NCBI GenBank assembly: GCA_023614405.1
Contig: CM042689.1
Coordinates: forward strand, 331,862,305-331,926,304
Length of the DNA: 64,000 bases
Direction: 5' to 3'
Source: Avena insularis
Lineage: Eukaryota; Streptophyta; Magnoliopsida; Poales; Poaceae
The notes under the pieces are model-generated. The model saw only the letters and a list, made by a program, of their open reading frames with translations, did no database searches and was not told the origin of the DNA. Positions 23,279-35,318 of this stretch are shown piece by piece. The stretch's first letter is position 1. The number at the start of each line of letters is the position of its first letter. The translations under genes were made by a program, and so were the position numbers.

Positions 23279-23712
23279 TGATCGGTTGGCTGTTCTGCTT
23301 GAGGACCGTGCGCTTCGGCTGGGCTTTAAGGCGTGGCATCGTCAGGACTTGGATGGGCTGCTGCGTGACACGTACGAGGTGACGAGGCTGGACGTGGCAG
23401 ACGGCATGCAGCGTAGGTGGCAAATGCGCGATGCAGCTGCCGCGACAAGTGTTGGCGTGCAACGGTGCAAGGGGCTTGAGCCTTCGAGACTATGAAAGCA
23501 ATGTACTACATGCATGGTGATGAAGTGAAAAATCAGGAAAACTGAAGCGGTATCGTAACCTTGCACAAAAATCGAGTCCGTAAGTAACAGCAGGATAATA
23601 ACCTTCATGAACCTGAAGGTCACAAAACATCACAAAAACCTTTCATCGTTCTTTGTTAGAACTCTGACAAGGTAGTACTTGCAAGCGAGACAGACACAAA
23701 GCTCGGTCTTCT
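23279..23712. other. Spacer between NPF stop and OBAP start
   Basis: 434 bp that must contain both the NPF 3' UTR and the OBAP promoter. Short frames on the plus strand lack any recognisable domain. Confidence 0.5.
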
Positions 23713-26700
23713 TCACACATGCTCCGGCTGCTCCGCCACATCCTTGGGCTGGTCCTGTCCCTTGACGTACTTGTACCAGCTGGACCAGTAGAGGTAGTTG
23801 AGGAAGTTGAGGAAGCTGAGCACGGCGAGCAGCCAGAAGAAGTGGTCGAGGTGGTTCCGGTTGATGTTGTTGCCCTGCAGCCATCCTCTGCTGGCCGTGT
23901 AGTTCTCGGTGGCCGCGTTCACGGCCTTGACGATGATGGTGCTGAAGTAGTACCCGAGCGATAGTGCGGCCCAGAGGAAGGCGGAGGACATGGACTTGAG
24001 CGCGGGCGGCGCCTGCGAGTAGAAGAACTCGAGCAGGCCGATGAAGGTGAACATGTCGGCGACCCCGAACACGGCGTACTGCGGGGCCAGCCAGAAGCAT
24101 GACATGGGCAGCATCTCCACCCCAGGTATCGCGTCCAGCATGTTGTGCTCCGTGGCCACCCTCTTGCGGTACATCTCCACCACGGCGGCGATGCACATGG
24201 AGATGATGCAGAGGACCAGGCCCACTCCGACGCGCTGCAGGTAAGGGATGCCGTTGGGGTGGCCCGTGATGCGGCGCGCGAAGGGCACGAAGAGGCGCTC
24301 GTACATGGGCACGAAGACGATGAGCATGCCCAGCGGGATGATGGGCAGCGACGCCGGGGGCATCGTCAGGTGCCGGCCCAGCCGCGTGTCCATGGTGGCG
24401 CCCTGCTGGATGGAGAAGGTCTGGAACTGGGCCAGGCAGGTACCCATTATGATGGCGCTGCAGAAGATGGGCACCATGGCCAGCACCGTCTTGGCGTACT
24501 CCACCTGGGTCACCCGGCACTGCCGCCACGGGTTCGGCGCCTCGCCTGGCGGTGCCTGGACGATGGCCGCCCTGTCCAGGAACCTGAATGGCTTGGTCCT
24601 GTGGGACACGAACTCCGTCTCAGGGGAAGCTTTGCTTCGGCTGATCTCGTACAGCTCCTCGGGGTTCTCAGGGAGCTGCAGGTTCCAGTTCCTGATCGCA
24701 GCAACGTACACCTGAAAAAACGAACCACACATTTTCAGTCGGTTGGATTCCTCTTCCAGTTGGCAAGAAGTTCCTGATGATGACGCACGTACCCGGAAGA
24801 TGTCAAGCAGCGCGCTGCTGCCCTGCGCGGTGTAGATCCGGTACCGCGGCAGGCCGATGACGAAGGCGATGAGCGCGAGGCCCATGACGCCCGTCGCGCC
24901 GCCGAAGCCCTTGTCCCAGCCCTTGGTGTTCTGGATCCACACGAAGAAGGTGACGCTAAAGGAGCCGCCGATGCACAGGGCCAGCAGCAGCCAGTTGAAG
25001 AAGCTGGACATCTGCCGCTTCTCCCTCGGGTGATTCTCGTCGAACTGGTCGGCGCAGTGCGCCGGAAGCGCCGCCTTGATGCCCGCCGACCCGATAGCGA
25101 TCAGGTACAGCGCCGCGTAGAGGAGGACCTCGTTCTTGCCGCTCACCTGCTCACACGGCGGCAACGGCCAGTTGCACTTGGGCGGTGCCAGCTTCTTGTA
25201 GTGAGCTTGCAGCGTCAGCAGCAGGAGTCCCTGATCGCAGAGACAGTACTCCCAATCAAACGTGTGAAAAAACAAAAGAAGCAAACATCAAGTGAGGGAT
25301 CCTTACGATGATCTCGACCATTGATGATATGATCACAGTCTGGTACCGTCCCACGAAGGTGTCGGCAAAGGCCGTGATGAGCACAGCGATCATGTAGCTC
25401 GTGCCCATGTAGTTGGTCAGCAGGTTGGAGGCATCGGCCAGGTTGATGTGCATCACAGACATGAAGTACATGATAAGGTTCACAGCCAGAGACAGAGACG
25501 CAAGGTTCTCAAGTCCAAAATTCGCTGCAACAAAACCCAGCACACTTCAGATTAAGGAGGCTTCACTTATTTTTGTGTTTGTTAGATTGTTAGACCAACA
25601 TACATGTTGCTTCAGAATTTCATGGTTAATTACATGATATCCAGTAGCTAATATTCCATGACTAGCACAAGAAAATCTTAATCTATCTCACGTCAGGGTC
25701 AGGGTGAGACATATAGCATATATGTGCTGCTAACTATAATCGAAAAAATAGTTTGCACAATATATGTCCTTTTGTTAAAACTTAAAACTGCTCATTTAGT
25801 TCCTTGGATTCTGCATGCTCATTTAGTCGATATTGTTCATAAAAAGTATTTGAACTCCCTTTCTAGCTATTTTTAAATACTAGTAGTAAATTTCAGATGC
25901 TAATTGCATGTGTTTAGCCAATACGAATGCATTCTGCCAAATTAGTAAAATCCGAATGCTAATCCAGCTTGGGCACTAACTGGACATTAATTTTTTTAAG
26001 ATATATGATTAACTTTTATGGCCTGGAGCAAGACTTACAAAGAATGAAGAAAGAATTGCCAACACCGCCATGGCGCCCTCGCACGGCAGGTCTTCCTCTC
26101 CAATCAACCTTCCCTTCGATAATTTCGTACCTTTTCCCTTCAATAGCTTGAAGTGCACCCACCTAAGGACCATATATGACTTTATGTGAATAACAAAGTC
26201 AATTTCATGCCTATGTACATGGAGTACTAGGCATTAGATTAATAACCATGTAATTTACCTTGCTGTCTGCTTCAACTGTTTTGCCGTTTTCCTTGAATTC
26301 CTGTTGAGTTTGAAAAATTAATTGCACAAAAAGTGAGAGATGTTGGTATGGGAAATGAACATGTAATTTATGAACGAAGCGGGAGATTCTACATGAACGA
26401 GTATCTATTACTACTCTTATTTGTATGGAACAACACGGTTAGTTATCTTCTTTCATTTGCTCTTGTTAATATGTAGTTTAGTACCTATAAGTGTGGAGAT
26501 ATCAGTTTGGACGCATTTCCATTTCACAGTTGTATAGGAATCGTATTAGAATCTACATATTTTAGTCCATGAAAGAAGCAATAATGCATCGACGCCGTTC
26601 ATGTATAAACTGTTACACGTAGTAATTTATACCTTGTTCCCTCTTATTGTCAAACATATATTAGACCTTAAAGGATAATTTATTGTTGTAGCTTAGAAAC

Positions 26701-26846
26701 AATGGTAATTTTACGCATGTCTTTATGATATGGCATGTGATAATCACTAGCTATTCAGAATTCAAAATGAGAAAGGAGGGCATAACATGAACAAAGGCAG
26801 ATACCATGGAGTCTACTTTGCCCGTAGGTTCAGTTACTTTGCTCAT
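23713..26846 (-). CDS. NRT1/PTR family (NPF) transporter, six exons, 620 aa, probably subfamily 4
   Basis: Minus-strand exons: 26846-26805, 26300-26259, 26162-26039, 25524-25307, 25230-24793 and 24711-23713; all GT-AG, phases consistent, 1863 nt in total. NPF proteins are plasma-membrane or organelle MFS carriers of nitrate, peptides, hormones and other small solutes, usually proton-coupled. The product has the expected halves: [13 protein letters not shown] before helix 1; [60 protein letters not shown]; a long central loop (about residues 285-350); and a second half ending [16 protein letters not shown]. Around helix 1 the sequence is [11 protein letters not shown], so the ExxER proton motif of many NPFs is not evident. 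Subfamily 4, which includes abscisic-acid importers, is inferred from general similarity. Exons 1 and 2 are only 42 nt each, and exon 3 has no Met, so the start depends on them. The substrate is unknown. Confidence 0.88.
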
Positions 26847-28481
26847 CTCCTCGTGCTCCTATCAAGATTTCAAGAAAATCACACGACAGTCAGAACATTA
26901 GCACACAGAGAAGGTGAGAATCTGGAAATATCAGCAAGCAAAGAAAGTGAGCTAACCATTTTGGCCAAGAGCTACACGAGATCAGCACAAGCAAAAGCTC
27001 TGGTGGTCAGACATGAATGTGCAGTTGCTAAGCAATATAAAGCATCTGATCTCATGAACGGGTCTTATCTCTATGGTATTTTATTAATGGCCTCTCCATT
27101 TAGTCTGTTCTTGTTGCAGCTATTATCAGCGGCGACGTCCACTAGACGTGGACACGTTCCGACCCATCGATACAGCCACCTGGCCGTTATATTCAACCTG
27201 CAGTTGTCAGGTAACGGAACGGATCGTAGCCAGCTCAGACTTTTTTTTACATAGAAGGACCAGTCAGACTGATTTGTCCACCCTTGCGCCGTTTGTAACC
27301 CTCCGGTCGTTTTGTAATTCCACACACTAGGCTCTCCAGGGAAAGCATCCGTGGCTGTGCCTTTCATGGCACAGGATCTTTTGTCGCCGTCTTCTTGATT
27401 TCAACCAAAAATACATATCGTTAGTTGCTTTCTGGGTGACCATATCAGGGATCAGCTTCAGTATGAACGCCGCTTTCACAAACCTGCCTGAAATGACGCC
27501 ATGCAAACCTGAAATGATGCCATGCGTGAGTGCATTGGCGAGGCTGATGAAACCGAAGCACAGCTTGTTGGCAGTTCACATTGCAGCACCTGGACGTGTT
27601 CCTTGAGAATTGGCACCAGGTTTCCGGTGAGTGCCGGCGCCAGCACTTAATTATTGCAGACGAAAACAATGTCCCTGCGGAAACAACAAGTCAGAACTCA
27701 GAAGGAATCAGGAATCAGATTCACCTAATAAATTCCCCCAGCTTGAACAGTACAGATTCTTATAATTCTTAGATTGTGCATAAGCTAATAGGTCAGCAGT
27801 ACGGCATTGTCAGTTTGCAAATGGAAGGGAAAAGAGGAAAGGTAGCCAACATTCATGGGCTTCCTTTTGTTCTATTTTGTCCTGATGTCCACAGTGCTTG
27901 GTGCAATCAAGCAGCAGCAGCAGCGTGCATACATCTGCTTATTTTACATTTTCAATGACTCATTTGTGTTCCCCATCTTCTTCTGAAAAAAAAAAGTTGT
28001 CTCTGTATCTATACACCTGTCGGTCCACACGCTCCATACCAGTTAGTAGTTACCACTCACACTAGTTGGAAATACAATCTGTCTAAAACTTCACTGATTC
28101 CCTGCAAACATCAAGTTTTCACCTAAACTGCGTGAGTCATCGGTTTCAATGGACCTCGTTGAACTGCCGAGACAACAGGAGTGCATAACTCAGTTACATT
28201 CTGCTGGACTAAACTTTAAAGGGGAAGCACAAATCACTAATGTAAATTCCATAATATACATGAACTTCCACTCCACTGCCACAAAGAGAAATCTGGGGCC
28301 AGATGAAATATTTTTGAACTGGACAAAAAACATCTTGATGCTACTTTGCTCAGAGCATCAGCACAAGAAGCATGAAACCACAACATGTTACAGACAGTAC
28401 CATACATGAACAAAAGAACAAATGCTATCTTTAAACAGGGTGCTTCATAGCAGAGTGAATGAATGAATGCTCAACATTTTG
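26847..28481. other. NPF upstream region and MACPF downstream region
   Basis: About 1.6 kb with no recognised gene. The left part should hold the NPF promoter and 5' UTR, the right part the MACPF 3' UTR. A 21-bp tandem pair (cctgaaatgacgccatgcaaa and cctgaaatgatgccatgcgtg) lies at about 27487-27528. Confidence 0.45.
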
Positions 28482-31400
28482 TCAATAATTTAATAAGGAG
28501 TACTTTGCACGCACAACAATCCTGCCCTTCTCCACACCCAATTTTGCTCCAGTAACAAGCCAGTGGCCAGGAGCATCTTGCGGGCCCTTCAGCGTCTCTG
28601 TCATGTCAACGATCTTCACAAGTTTAGCATTATCACTTGAGGATGATGAAGATTCATCTGTTCTTTGTGTTGAAGAACCTGGACTGTGGTCCCAAACTGA
28701 TCTTCTAATTGTGCACCCAGGAACTTTTGAGAACAACAGCTTAAGGTGCAGTACACTCTTTGCTCCAAAATCCCACACTCCCAACTGTGCCCCCGTGACA
28801 ATATAAACACCAGACAAATCAGTGATATTTGTTTCGGTGTACTCTATGGGCGCAGTGCTGACATGAGCAAAATTCTTCCACTTGATTGGTTCAAACCATC
28901 GGCTATCCTGCTCTTCAGGCCCTTGCCATTTTGGTGGCCCAATCGTGATATGTGCATCCCAATGAGGTAGAAATATTTTTGGCAAGGAGCCAAGGTGCTG
29001 CAAATGAATAGTCAAACGGTTCTGTTTTGCTCCTTCCAAGCACAGCCTGAGGCCAGTGACCGGTCTACGCCCAACAGATATCTGCATGCATTTCATTGGA
29101 AGTTAGCTTGAATTAGATTGCTCTGCAAAATCTATCATCTTAAAAAAAAAATCAGGCTGGGAACTGAATGGAACCCCCAAATTAAGTAGATGTCCATTAA
29201 TTGCTCTGTGCCACCTTGTCACCACAAAGCATGATGAATTGAATTTAGGGTCTGTTTGGTTCAGCTGTGGATTCTGAAAAATCTGCTGTGAACTGTGAGC
29301 TCTGGGAAAGCTGCTGTGATCTGGGTACTGTGGAAAAGCTGTTGGTCGTTTGGTCATAGCAACTGTGAAACTGTAAATTTAGTAGAAATTGGCTATAATG
29401 CAACTAAAACCGAAACTTTTTATATATGCTAATAATTGACCGCGAAACCCTGATCTATATGCTACTACCTCCGTTCCAAGGCTTAAGGCATATAACTTCT
29501 TTCAAAAGTCAAACCAACTAAAGTTGAGAAAAATATTAATATTTACAATGCGTAATCCATACCCTTTCATACATCATGAAATATATTTTCACATGATATC
29601 TATATAATATAATAATTCTTGATAGTTTTTTCTAAAAGTTTGGTCAAACTTTACATGGCTTGACTTTTCAAAAAAGTTATATGCCTTAAGCCTTGGGATG
29701 GAGGGAGTAATTAACATGTAAATGGTCATTTACAAAAAAAATACTTTTAGTAGCACATATGTATTATAAAATAGATAATGTACAAATTTTGTATAAAAGA
29801 CCGATGGGTGCAAAAACTGCAAATGTGACCATCGGTGCAAGAAGCGTGACAGCACGGCCGTCGCGACGACTGCCGGCCAGCACCGGCGCCTCGCCGCAGC
29901 CGAGGTGATTTCAAGTTACAGCTAACCATGGAGGGGCCCTGCAGCGTGCGCTCAGGAGCCCCTCAAAGTCGCGCACCTTTATGTCCAAAGAAAAGCTGCA
30001 CGCCTTGCACAAGAGCTAGGCAGCTAGCTCAACTTGCGCCCTGGACTCCTGATCAACTAGGGAAGCTTGATAGGCAACCTAGAAGACTCGATCGAATATG
30101 GCTAGCCCACAAGTCACACCACGCACGCGCAATTGATTAAGTAGCCACAGGGAACCACTCCTGCGGGAGGTACTGGACTACCCTCGCCTACGATGCAGGT
30201 GGCACTCTGGCCGGCTGCGGGCGGCGCGAATGGCCTGGAAGATGAGCGGCGTTGTCGTGGGTCATGAGAAGCAATAAGTGAGCGTGCGGGAAAAGGGTGG
30301 AGAAAAGAACGGGGGCGGTGGTGCAGAGCAGGGCTGGAGGCCAGATGGTTGGGCAGCGAGCCTCCGGAGGGCCGGCCGGCTAGAGTCCTAGTCCAGTGCA
30401 TCTGCTTCTTCTCTCTCTTTGATGCGCGGAGGAAGATGGCTCCCTATCCGCTCGAAAGAGGAGGAAAAGAACCCAACCGGTAGGACTCATGGATGACATG
30501 GTAGGTAATTTTGTTGAGAAGTTAGAATCCAATGCAGTGAAAGCAGGGGTGGAGGTGCTTCGAGAAATACACTACGGGAGGTCATGCGCGTTGGCTGATT
30601 CTGCGTTGAGAAATAGCCCTTTGGTTGGCTTTTAACTTTCAAACAGCAGAAGCAGGTTGCAAAAGTTGAACCAAACGCACCCTTAATATACTTCACAGCA
30701 AATCAAAACATAATTAAAACATTGAGATTATTGGTATTTTCTATGCAACCAACATTAAATTCGCATCTCAAGCAAATTATTATTAAGGCATCCGCAAAAT
30801 GTTATTTTGTTTCTGTAACAAACACACTTGTCACTTGGTGACTCACGAGAGAGGATCGAGGCAATAAGTTAACCTATCAATGGTAAATTTAGAGAAGGAA
30901 AACAAAACTATCATGCTAATGTATTAAAATCTAAGGGCACCCTTTACCTGTTCTGTGCTAACAAAGAGTTTTGGGCCCATCAAGCTGAACTGAAGCGACG
31001 GGCACACAGGCTCCTTTCTGTTTTGGCCAGCAATACCCGGTGGTACTGGAGCCCAAACTAGTTGAACTTGGAAATCTAGGAAGTATTGTAACTCTTCAAT
31101 TGGAGGTTTGTCTGCAGAACAAAAACTATTAACGATCATTGAAAAATACCATGTATATCATAATTTCAAATCGCAAGAAGGAAAAACCATGGATAATTAT
31201 CCAACCCTTTGGTAGAAGAAACATAGGAAAATGTTTTTCTACATCGCTCTCTTTGGATAGCCTTACTATATTGGACTACTGATTTAATCATGGACTTTAG
31301 GGCCGATATGCTGGTCATAAACATGCAAACATTAACCGTACTACAACCTTTCAGTCCAAACAGAAGAACAGCTGCATAGAGACCCTGCTACTATAATATT

Positions 31401-33303
31401 GATGACAGTAGTTTAGGACAACAGCTCCGGTATTAAAATTCAGAAGTACACACTGAAGGTGGGAAATACACATTAAACGTACAGTCCTGAAAAGGAACCA
31501 GATGCATGTCTTACATGTCAAGTATAGATCAATTGCACGAGCAATGTGCTTCTTCCCAGGTATATCATCGACAAGGGAAACAATAGGGAGAAATGTCATG
31601 CCTATGACATCTGGTGCTGAAGAAACAGTTTTTATCCAGTCAATAGAACTCTGAACAAGATCGCAACCTCCCCTCCTTCTGAAGATTACTGTCATATCCT
31701 GTATAAGTGAGTGGAGTTAGGAACCGTTGGCAGATAAAGAGGCGTCCTGCATATAACACATATGTATGGTGTATACTATGGTATCTTTTCTTCTTCCATT
31801 AAAAATGTGTGAAGTCTCCAAGTAGCTAAGTTCTTACTTGTAATACTTAAGGTGGTTTTAAAAGACATGTCAAATAAATATCCACTGTGAAAATGTCATC
31901 CTTTTAAGCCCACACAGCCCTCAAGGCACACTAATAAAGAAAGTCTTGGCAAGCCCCTATTCTTGTCAAAAATTGCAAATACAAAAGGTTACACCCACTC
32001 CATTCCCGAAAGCGTACAAACATTTCCAAAGTCAAACAATGTAAAGTTTGACCAAATTATAGAAATAATTATCAGCATCTACAATACCAAATCAACATCA
32101 TTAGATGCATCATGAAATATATTTTCTTATTATAGCTATTTAGTCTTGTAAGAGTTGACGGTTCTTCTAAAAATTTGTTCAAACTTTATATGTTACTTTA
32201 GAAAAAAATTATACAGCTTCTTTACGTGAATGGAGGGACTAGTATTAATATAAAATGTCAAGACACGGAATTGGCTAACCTTCTCGCTATAATTGATTGG
32301 GGGTGCATTTGACTTGCTTTCCACACCCGAGAATCTGTCATTTCCAATTTCCCTCACATAATTTCTAAACTCCAATTCAGACAACTGGGACGAGGAATGC
32401 TGCTTTATGTATACTTCATCCTTACCACCAACCATTACAGAAGTAATAATATGCGTACCGTAGTTCTCAACAAAGCTGGGCAGAAGTGAAACAAGAATAA
32501 CTTAATATATGATAAGGGCAAAGTAATATGTACAGAATTATAAGGGGTGGCCATAATTAAAACTGACCCTGATAGCAAGGTCAATGGAGAAGATTACCTA
32601 CTGACCTAGCCAATGTTGATGGATCCCAACTATATGGAATTGCGAGCTTTACACTCTCTTGCAGAACGAGTTCATCACTAGTTATTTTAACTCTATATAG
32701 CGGCACGGAGTAACCATCAATCGCGAGGGACTTTGTTGCAGCTGCATCATTCTTCCAAGAACCAGTAAAGCTGAAGAGAGAGTTGAAGGAGCCAAGCGGT
32801 ACTGTTTCCAGCAAGCCTGCCTTCCGGTTGAAATGTTCAGCCATCTAAGCAACAAAATGACAATGTCAGATACGTCAAAGTAAAGAGACATGAAGATTAA
32901 CATATGAGCTATGATTTGCATCAGCACAGATTCGCATCGCGGCACATAGAACAGGGCAAGACATGCGGTGTATGCGAGCACGATCCGATCAAAAGCACCA
33001 ACCGGGGCTTGGAAGAATCTCCCTTACCTTCTGGAAGCTGCAGACGAAGGGCTCGTCGAGGGGAGCGCCGGGGGAGACCGGGCGGCTGCGTTCAGGGCTG
33101 CCGCGGTAGGCCTCTACCTCGACATCCGGAGGCACGCCGCAGAGTACGCCGCCGCCGATGGGCAGGTCCCGCGCGCGGGCCTCGTCGAGCGCAACGAGCC
33201 TCCCGGCGCCCTTGCAGTAGAGCAGGCGGTGGTCGCCGGCAGCGTCGAGGCCGCGCCCCACCGCCTGCAGGGCCGCCTCCAGGGCGGACCCGGCGAGGCT
33301 CAT
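28482..33303 (-). CDS. MACPF-domain protein, CAD1/NSL1 family (six exons, 552 aa)
   Basis: Minus-strand exons: 33303-33028, 32844-32606, 32475-32280, 31698-31515, 31111-30948 and 29081-28482; all GT-AG and phase-compatible (1659 nt). The MACPF signature YGTHIITSVMVGG lies at residues 177-189, across the start of exon 3. Other family pieces: DLPIGGGVLCGVPPDVE near the N-terminus, KPPIEELQYFLDFQVQLVWAP, and C-terminal VGRRPVTGLRLCLEGAKQNR, WVTGAKLGV-like and YIVTGAQLGVWDFG. In Arabidopsis CAD1 and NSL1 negatively control salicylic-acid-linked cell death; plant members lack a signal peptide and their pore-forming ability is not established. The long fifth intron (29082-30947) contains a Harbinger-like insertion with a nested MITE, and the third (31699-32279) holds another MITE-like repeat. 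No coding lesion is seen. The first Met of the conserved N-terminus was chosen; an open frame continues upstream. Confidence 0.9.
29248..30682. mobile_element. PIF/Harbinger (Tourist-type) element in the MACPF intron
   Basis: Ends gggtctgtttggttca (left) and, in reverse, gggtgcgtttggttca (right) form terminal inverted repeats (14 of 16 match), flanked by the 3-bp duplication tta (29245-29247 and 30683-30685). Target and termini are those of the Tourist/PIF group. At 1435 bp with no recognisable transposase it is non-autonomous. It contains a nested Stowaway element and a GC-rich passenger block (about 29840-30430). Confidence 0.7.
29465..29707. mobile_element. Stowaway-type MITE nested in the Harbinger-like element
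   Basis: 243 bp with termini ctacctccgttccaagg and ccttgggatggagggag, flanked by TA (29463-29464 and 29708-29709). The inverted arms extend inward (gcttaaggcatataact against agttatatgccttaagc). It is a longer Stowaway family than the 123-bp copies. Confidence 0.85.
31996..32238. mobile_element. Degenerate Stowaway-type MITE in a MACPF intron
   Basis: Weak inverted ends (cactccattccc and gaatggaggga) and internal words shared with the element at 29465 (gtcaaac, gtttgaccaaa, catgaaatatattttc). The two are diverged members of one family. Target TA is not clearly preserved, so the borders are approximate. Confidence 0.6.
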
Positions 33304-34150
33304 GGGCCCCTCCACTCCTCCCCCTTCTCCGCCGCCGTCTCGAGATCCGTGGCGATTCAGCTCGGCGACAACAATCAGAGGCTGCTCCGCTGCTCCTTCT
33401 GGGAGATTACGGGAGGGGAAGGGGAGGGAAGAAGACACAGACGGGGGTTGGAGGGGTCGTCGCTGGAGAAGCTTTTGACCGCCGCTATTGCTGTCGATCG
33501 GGGGAGGGAGAGGGGGACACGGTTTCTACGGAGGAAGGGAACTGAAGGAGAAGGCGACACTGCCTGCCTGGAGTTGTTTGGTTTGACTGGTTTTCCTTTT
33601 CTTTTTTCCCTCATGGCTGTTACTTCTTCTTTTTTGTGGAAAGCCACATGGATGTTACTCGCTCTGAATCACAATCTTGTCAAATCATCCCAGATATTAG
33701 TATTTCAGAGCACGTCTTCAATGTTGTCATGCCGGTTTCCTTGCTCAGTGGTTGAAAATTGGAATGCATGGCTATTGAAAAGTTAGTTTGACTTTCTGTG
33801 TTGCAATTATTTGGAAAATCTACACACAAAGAACATGTCAGGCATCTCCTTTTCCTTAATGTTACAGATTTCAAACCTAATCTCCCATAAAGATATATAT
33901 ACAGTCCAACATCTATAAATTTACTTACTTGTCTATAAAGTCAAAGCATTTCAATTTTTATTATTAAATACAGACATGAATATCAATAATTGAATGATTA
34001 GACAGAGTTTTAACAATTAATTTTAGAATATAAATCATGACTACACTAGTTACAATCATGTGAAACTCTAACGTACTATATATTAATCAACACAAATAGT
34101 AGCAGTGCAAACTCTACAATAACCATAAAAAAGAACAGACTAGACCATAG
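33304..34150. other. 5' region of the MACPF gene and flanking DNA
   Basis: The part next to 33303 is GC-rich and probably 5' UTR and promoter of the minus-strand MACPF gene. The plus-strand frames across 32904-33786 are antisense shadows. AT-rich sequence follows from about 33800 with no recognisable feature. Confidence 0.45.
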
Positions 34151-35318
34151 TGCACCTACCAAACGTTTGTTGACGGAAAAGTTGTTGGTGTAGAGGTTGT
34201 AGAGATTACTCGAAAAAGACGACTCAGAGACGACGCGCACGCGGTCCTGCTTGACGAAGTTGATGATAAACTTGAGCAGTCACGTGGAACGCTTTCCCAG
34301 AACATTATTCACCCTCTCTCGTAGAGGATCATAGAGGCGAGTGGTTCTGGATACCTACTCCCACGTTTGTCGGTGCACGTCGACGCTCGGGATGGAGTAG
34401 TGAGATATCTCCTAGGCAGAAAATATCATAAATATATATGAGATATCTCCCAAGATATGGAGTCGGAAAACTCGCAAGATCGAAAACTGCAATAAGATAT
34501 GCAAGGGAAATCCTTATTTGATAAACTAGAACTTGTTACGATGATAACCACGAGCTCTAGATCCTCTCATGAACAAGGTACAAATAACAAGCGATAAATA
34601 TGATGCTATGTATTCAAAGGTTTGAGCTCTTTTCGAAAGATGCGACCGAGTCATCCGCTTGAGAACCCCTCTTGATAGTACAGCTATCTATCCTAAACCT
34701 GGTCTCTCACCTAACAGCACGAGAACGGCAAAAGAGAAACCCTGTCAAGAACATACCTTTGCCTTGAGCATTCCACTTGAACTTGATGTAGACCGTATTG
34801 TCCTCCTCAAGATGGAACACCTTTCTTGATTGCTCTTGTTTGATGAAGACTTGCGAATTGCTCCACCCATAATCCACGGGGAGACCTCTTCTTTGAACTT
34901 TTATTTATCACCCATGATCACCGTGGATGACAAGCTCCAAGCATGAGATCTTCTAGAGTTGGCGCATCTTGAGATTGCACTTTATCATTCCTTCATGAGT
35001 GTTGATCCATCGAGATTCAACTCTTTGCACTTGTCTTGATCAACCTTTAAGCTCCTTCTCTCTTCATGATTCCAATGGGCACAAAATCCTTGGACATCTT
35101 CTTCTCCTTATTAATTTCTTCATCTTTCAACCTTGATGCCAACACATGGCCCAAGCGATGCCAATGGAGAAACCTACAAGAGAACCTTAATTTCCACATT
35201 AGTCTACAGGGATTGTCATTAATTACCAAATCCACACATGGGGGCATACATGCCCTTTCACACGTGATCAAGTTGTTGAACACAGGAACATCGATAGTAC
35301 GAAATGAGTAAAGAGTAC
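34151..35318. repeat. Unclassified retrotransposon-like repeat, left of the solo LTR
   Basis: Sequence composition and style resemble Triticeae LTR or untranslated retroelement DNA, but no terminal repeats or domains could be defined. The solo LTR at 35319 inserted into this sequence; 37129-37284 is its continuation on the far side. Confidence 0.35.

Noticed and set aside
24145..24777. Plus-strand frames opposite the NPF last exon
   Set aside because: Repetitive His/Gly/Asp-rich composition is the shadow of a codon-biased grass exon.
32904..33786. Plus-strand frames across MACPF exon 1
   Set aside because: Arg/Gly-rich shadows; the minus-strand exon has family motifs and matching splice phases.
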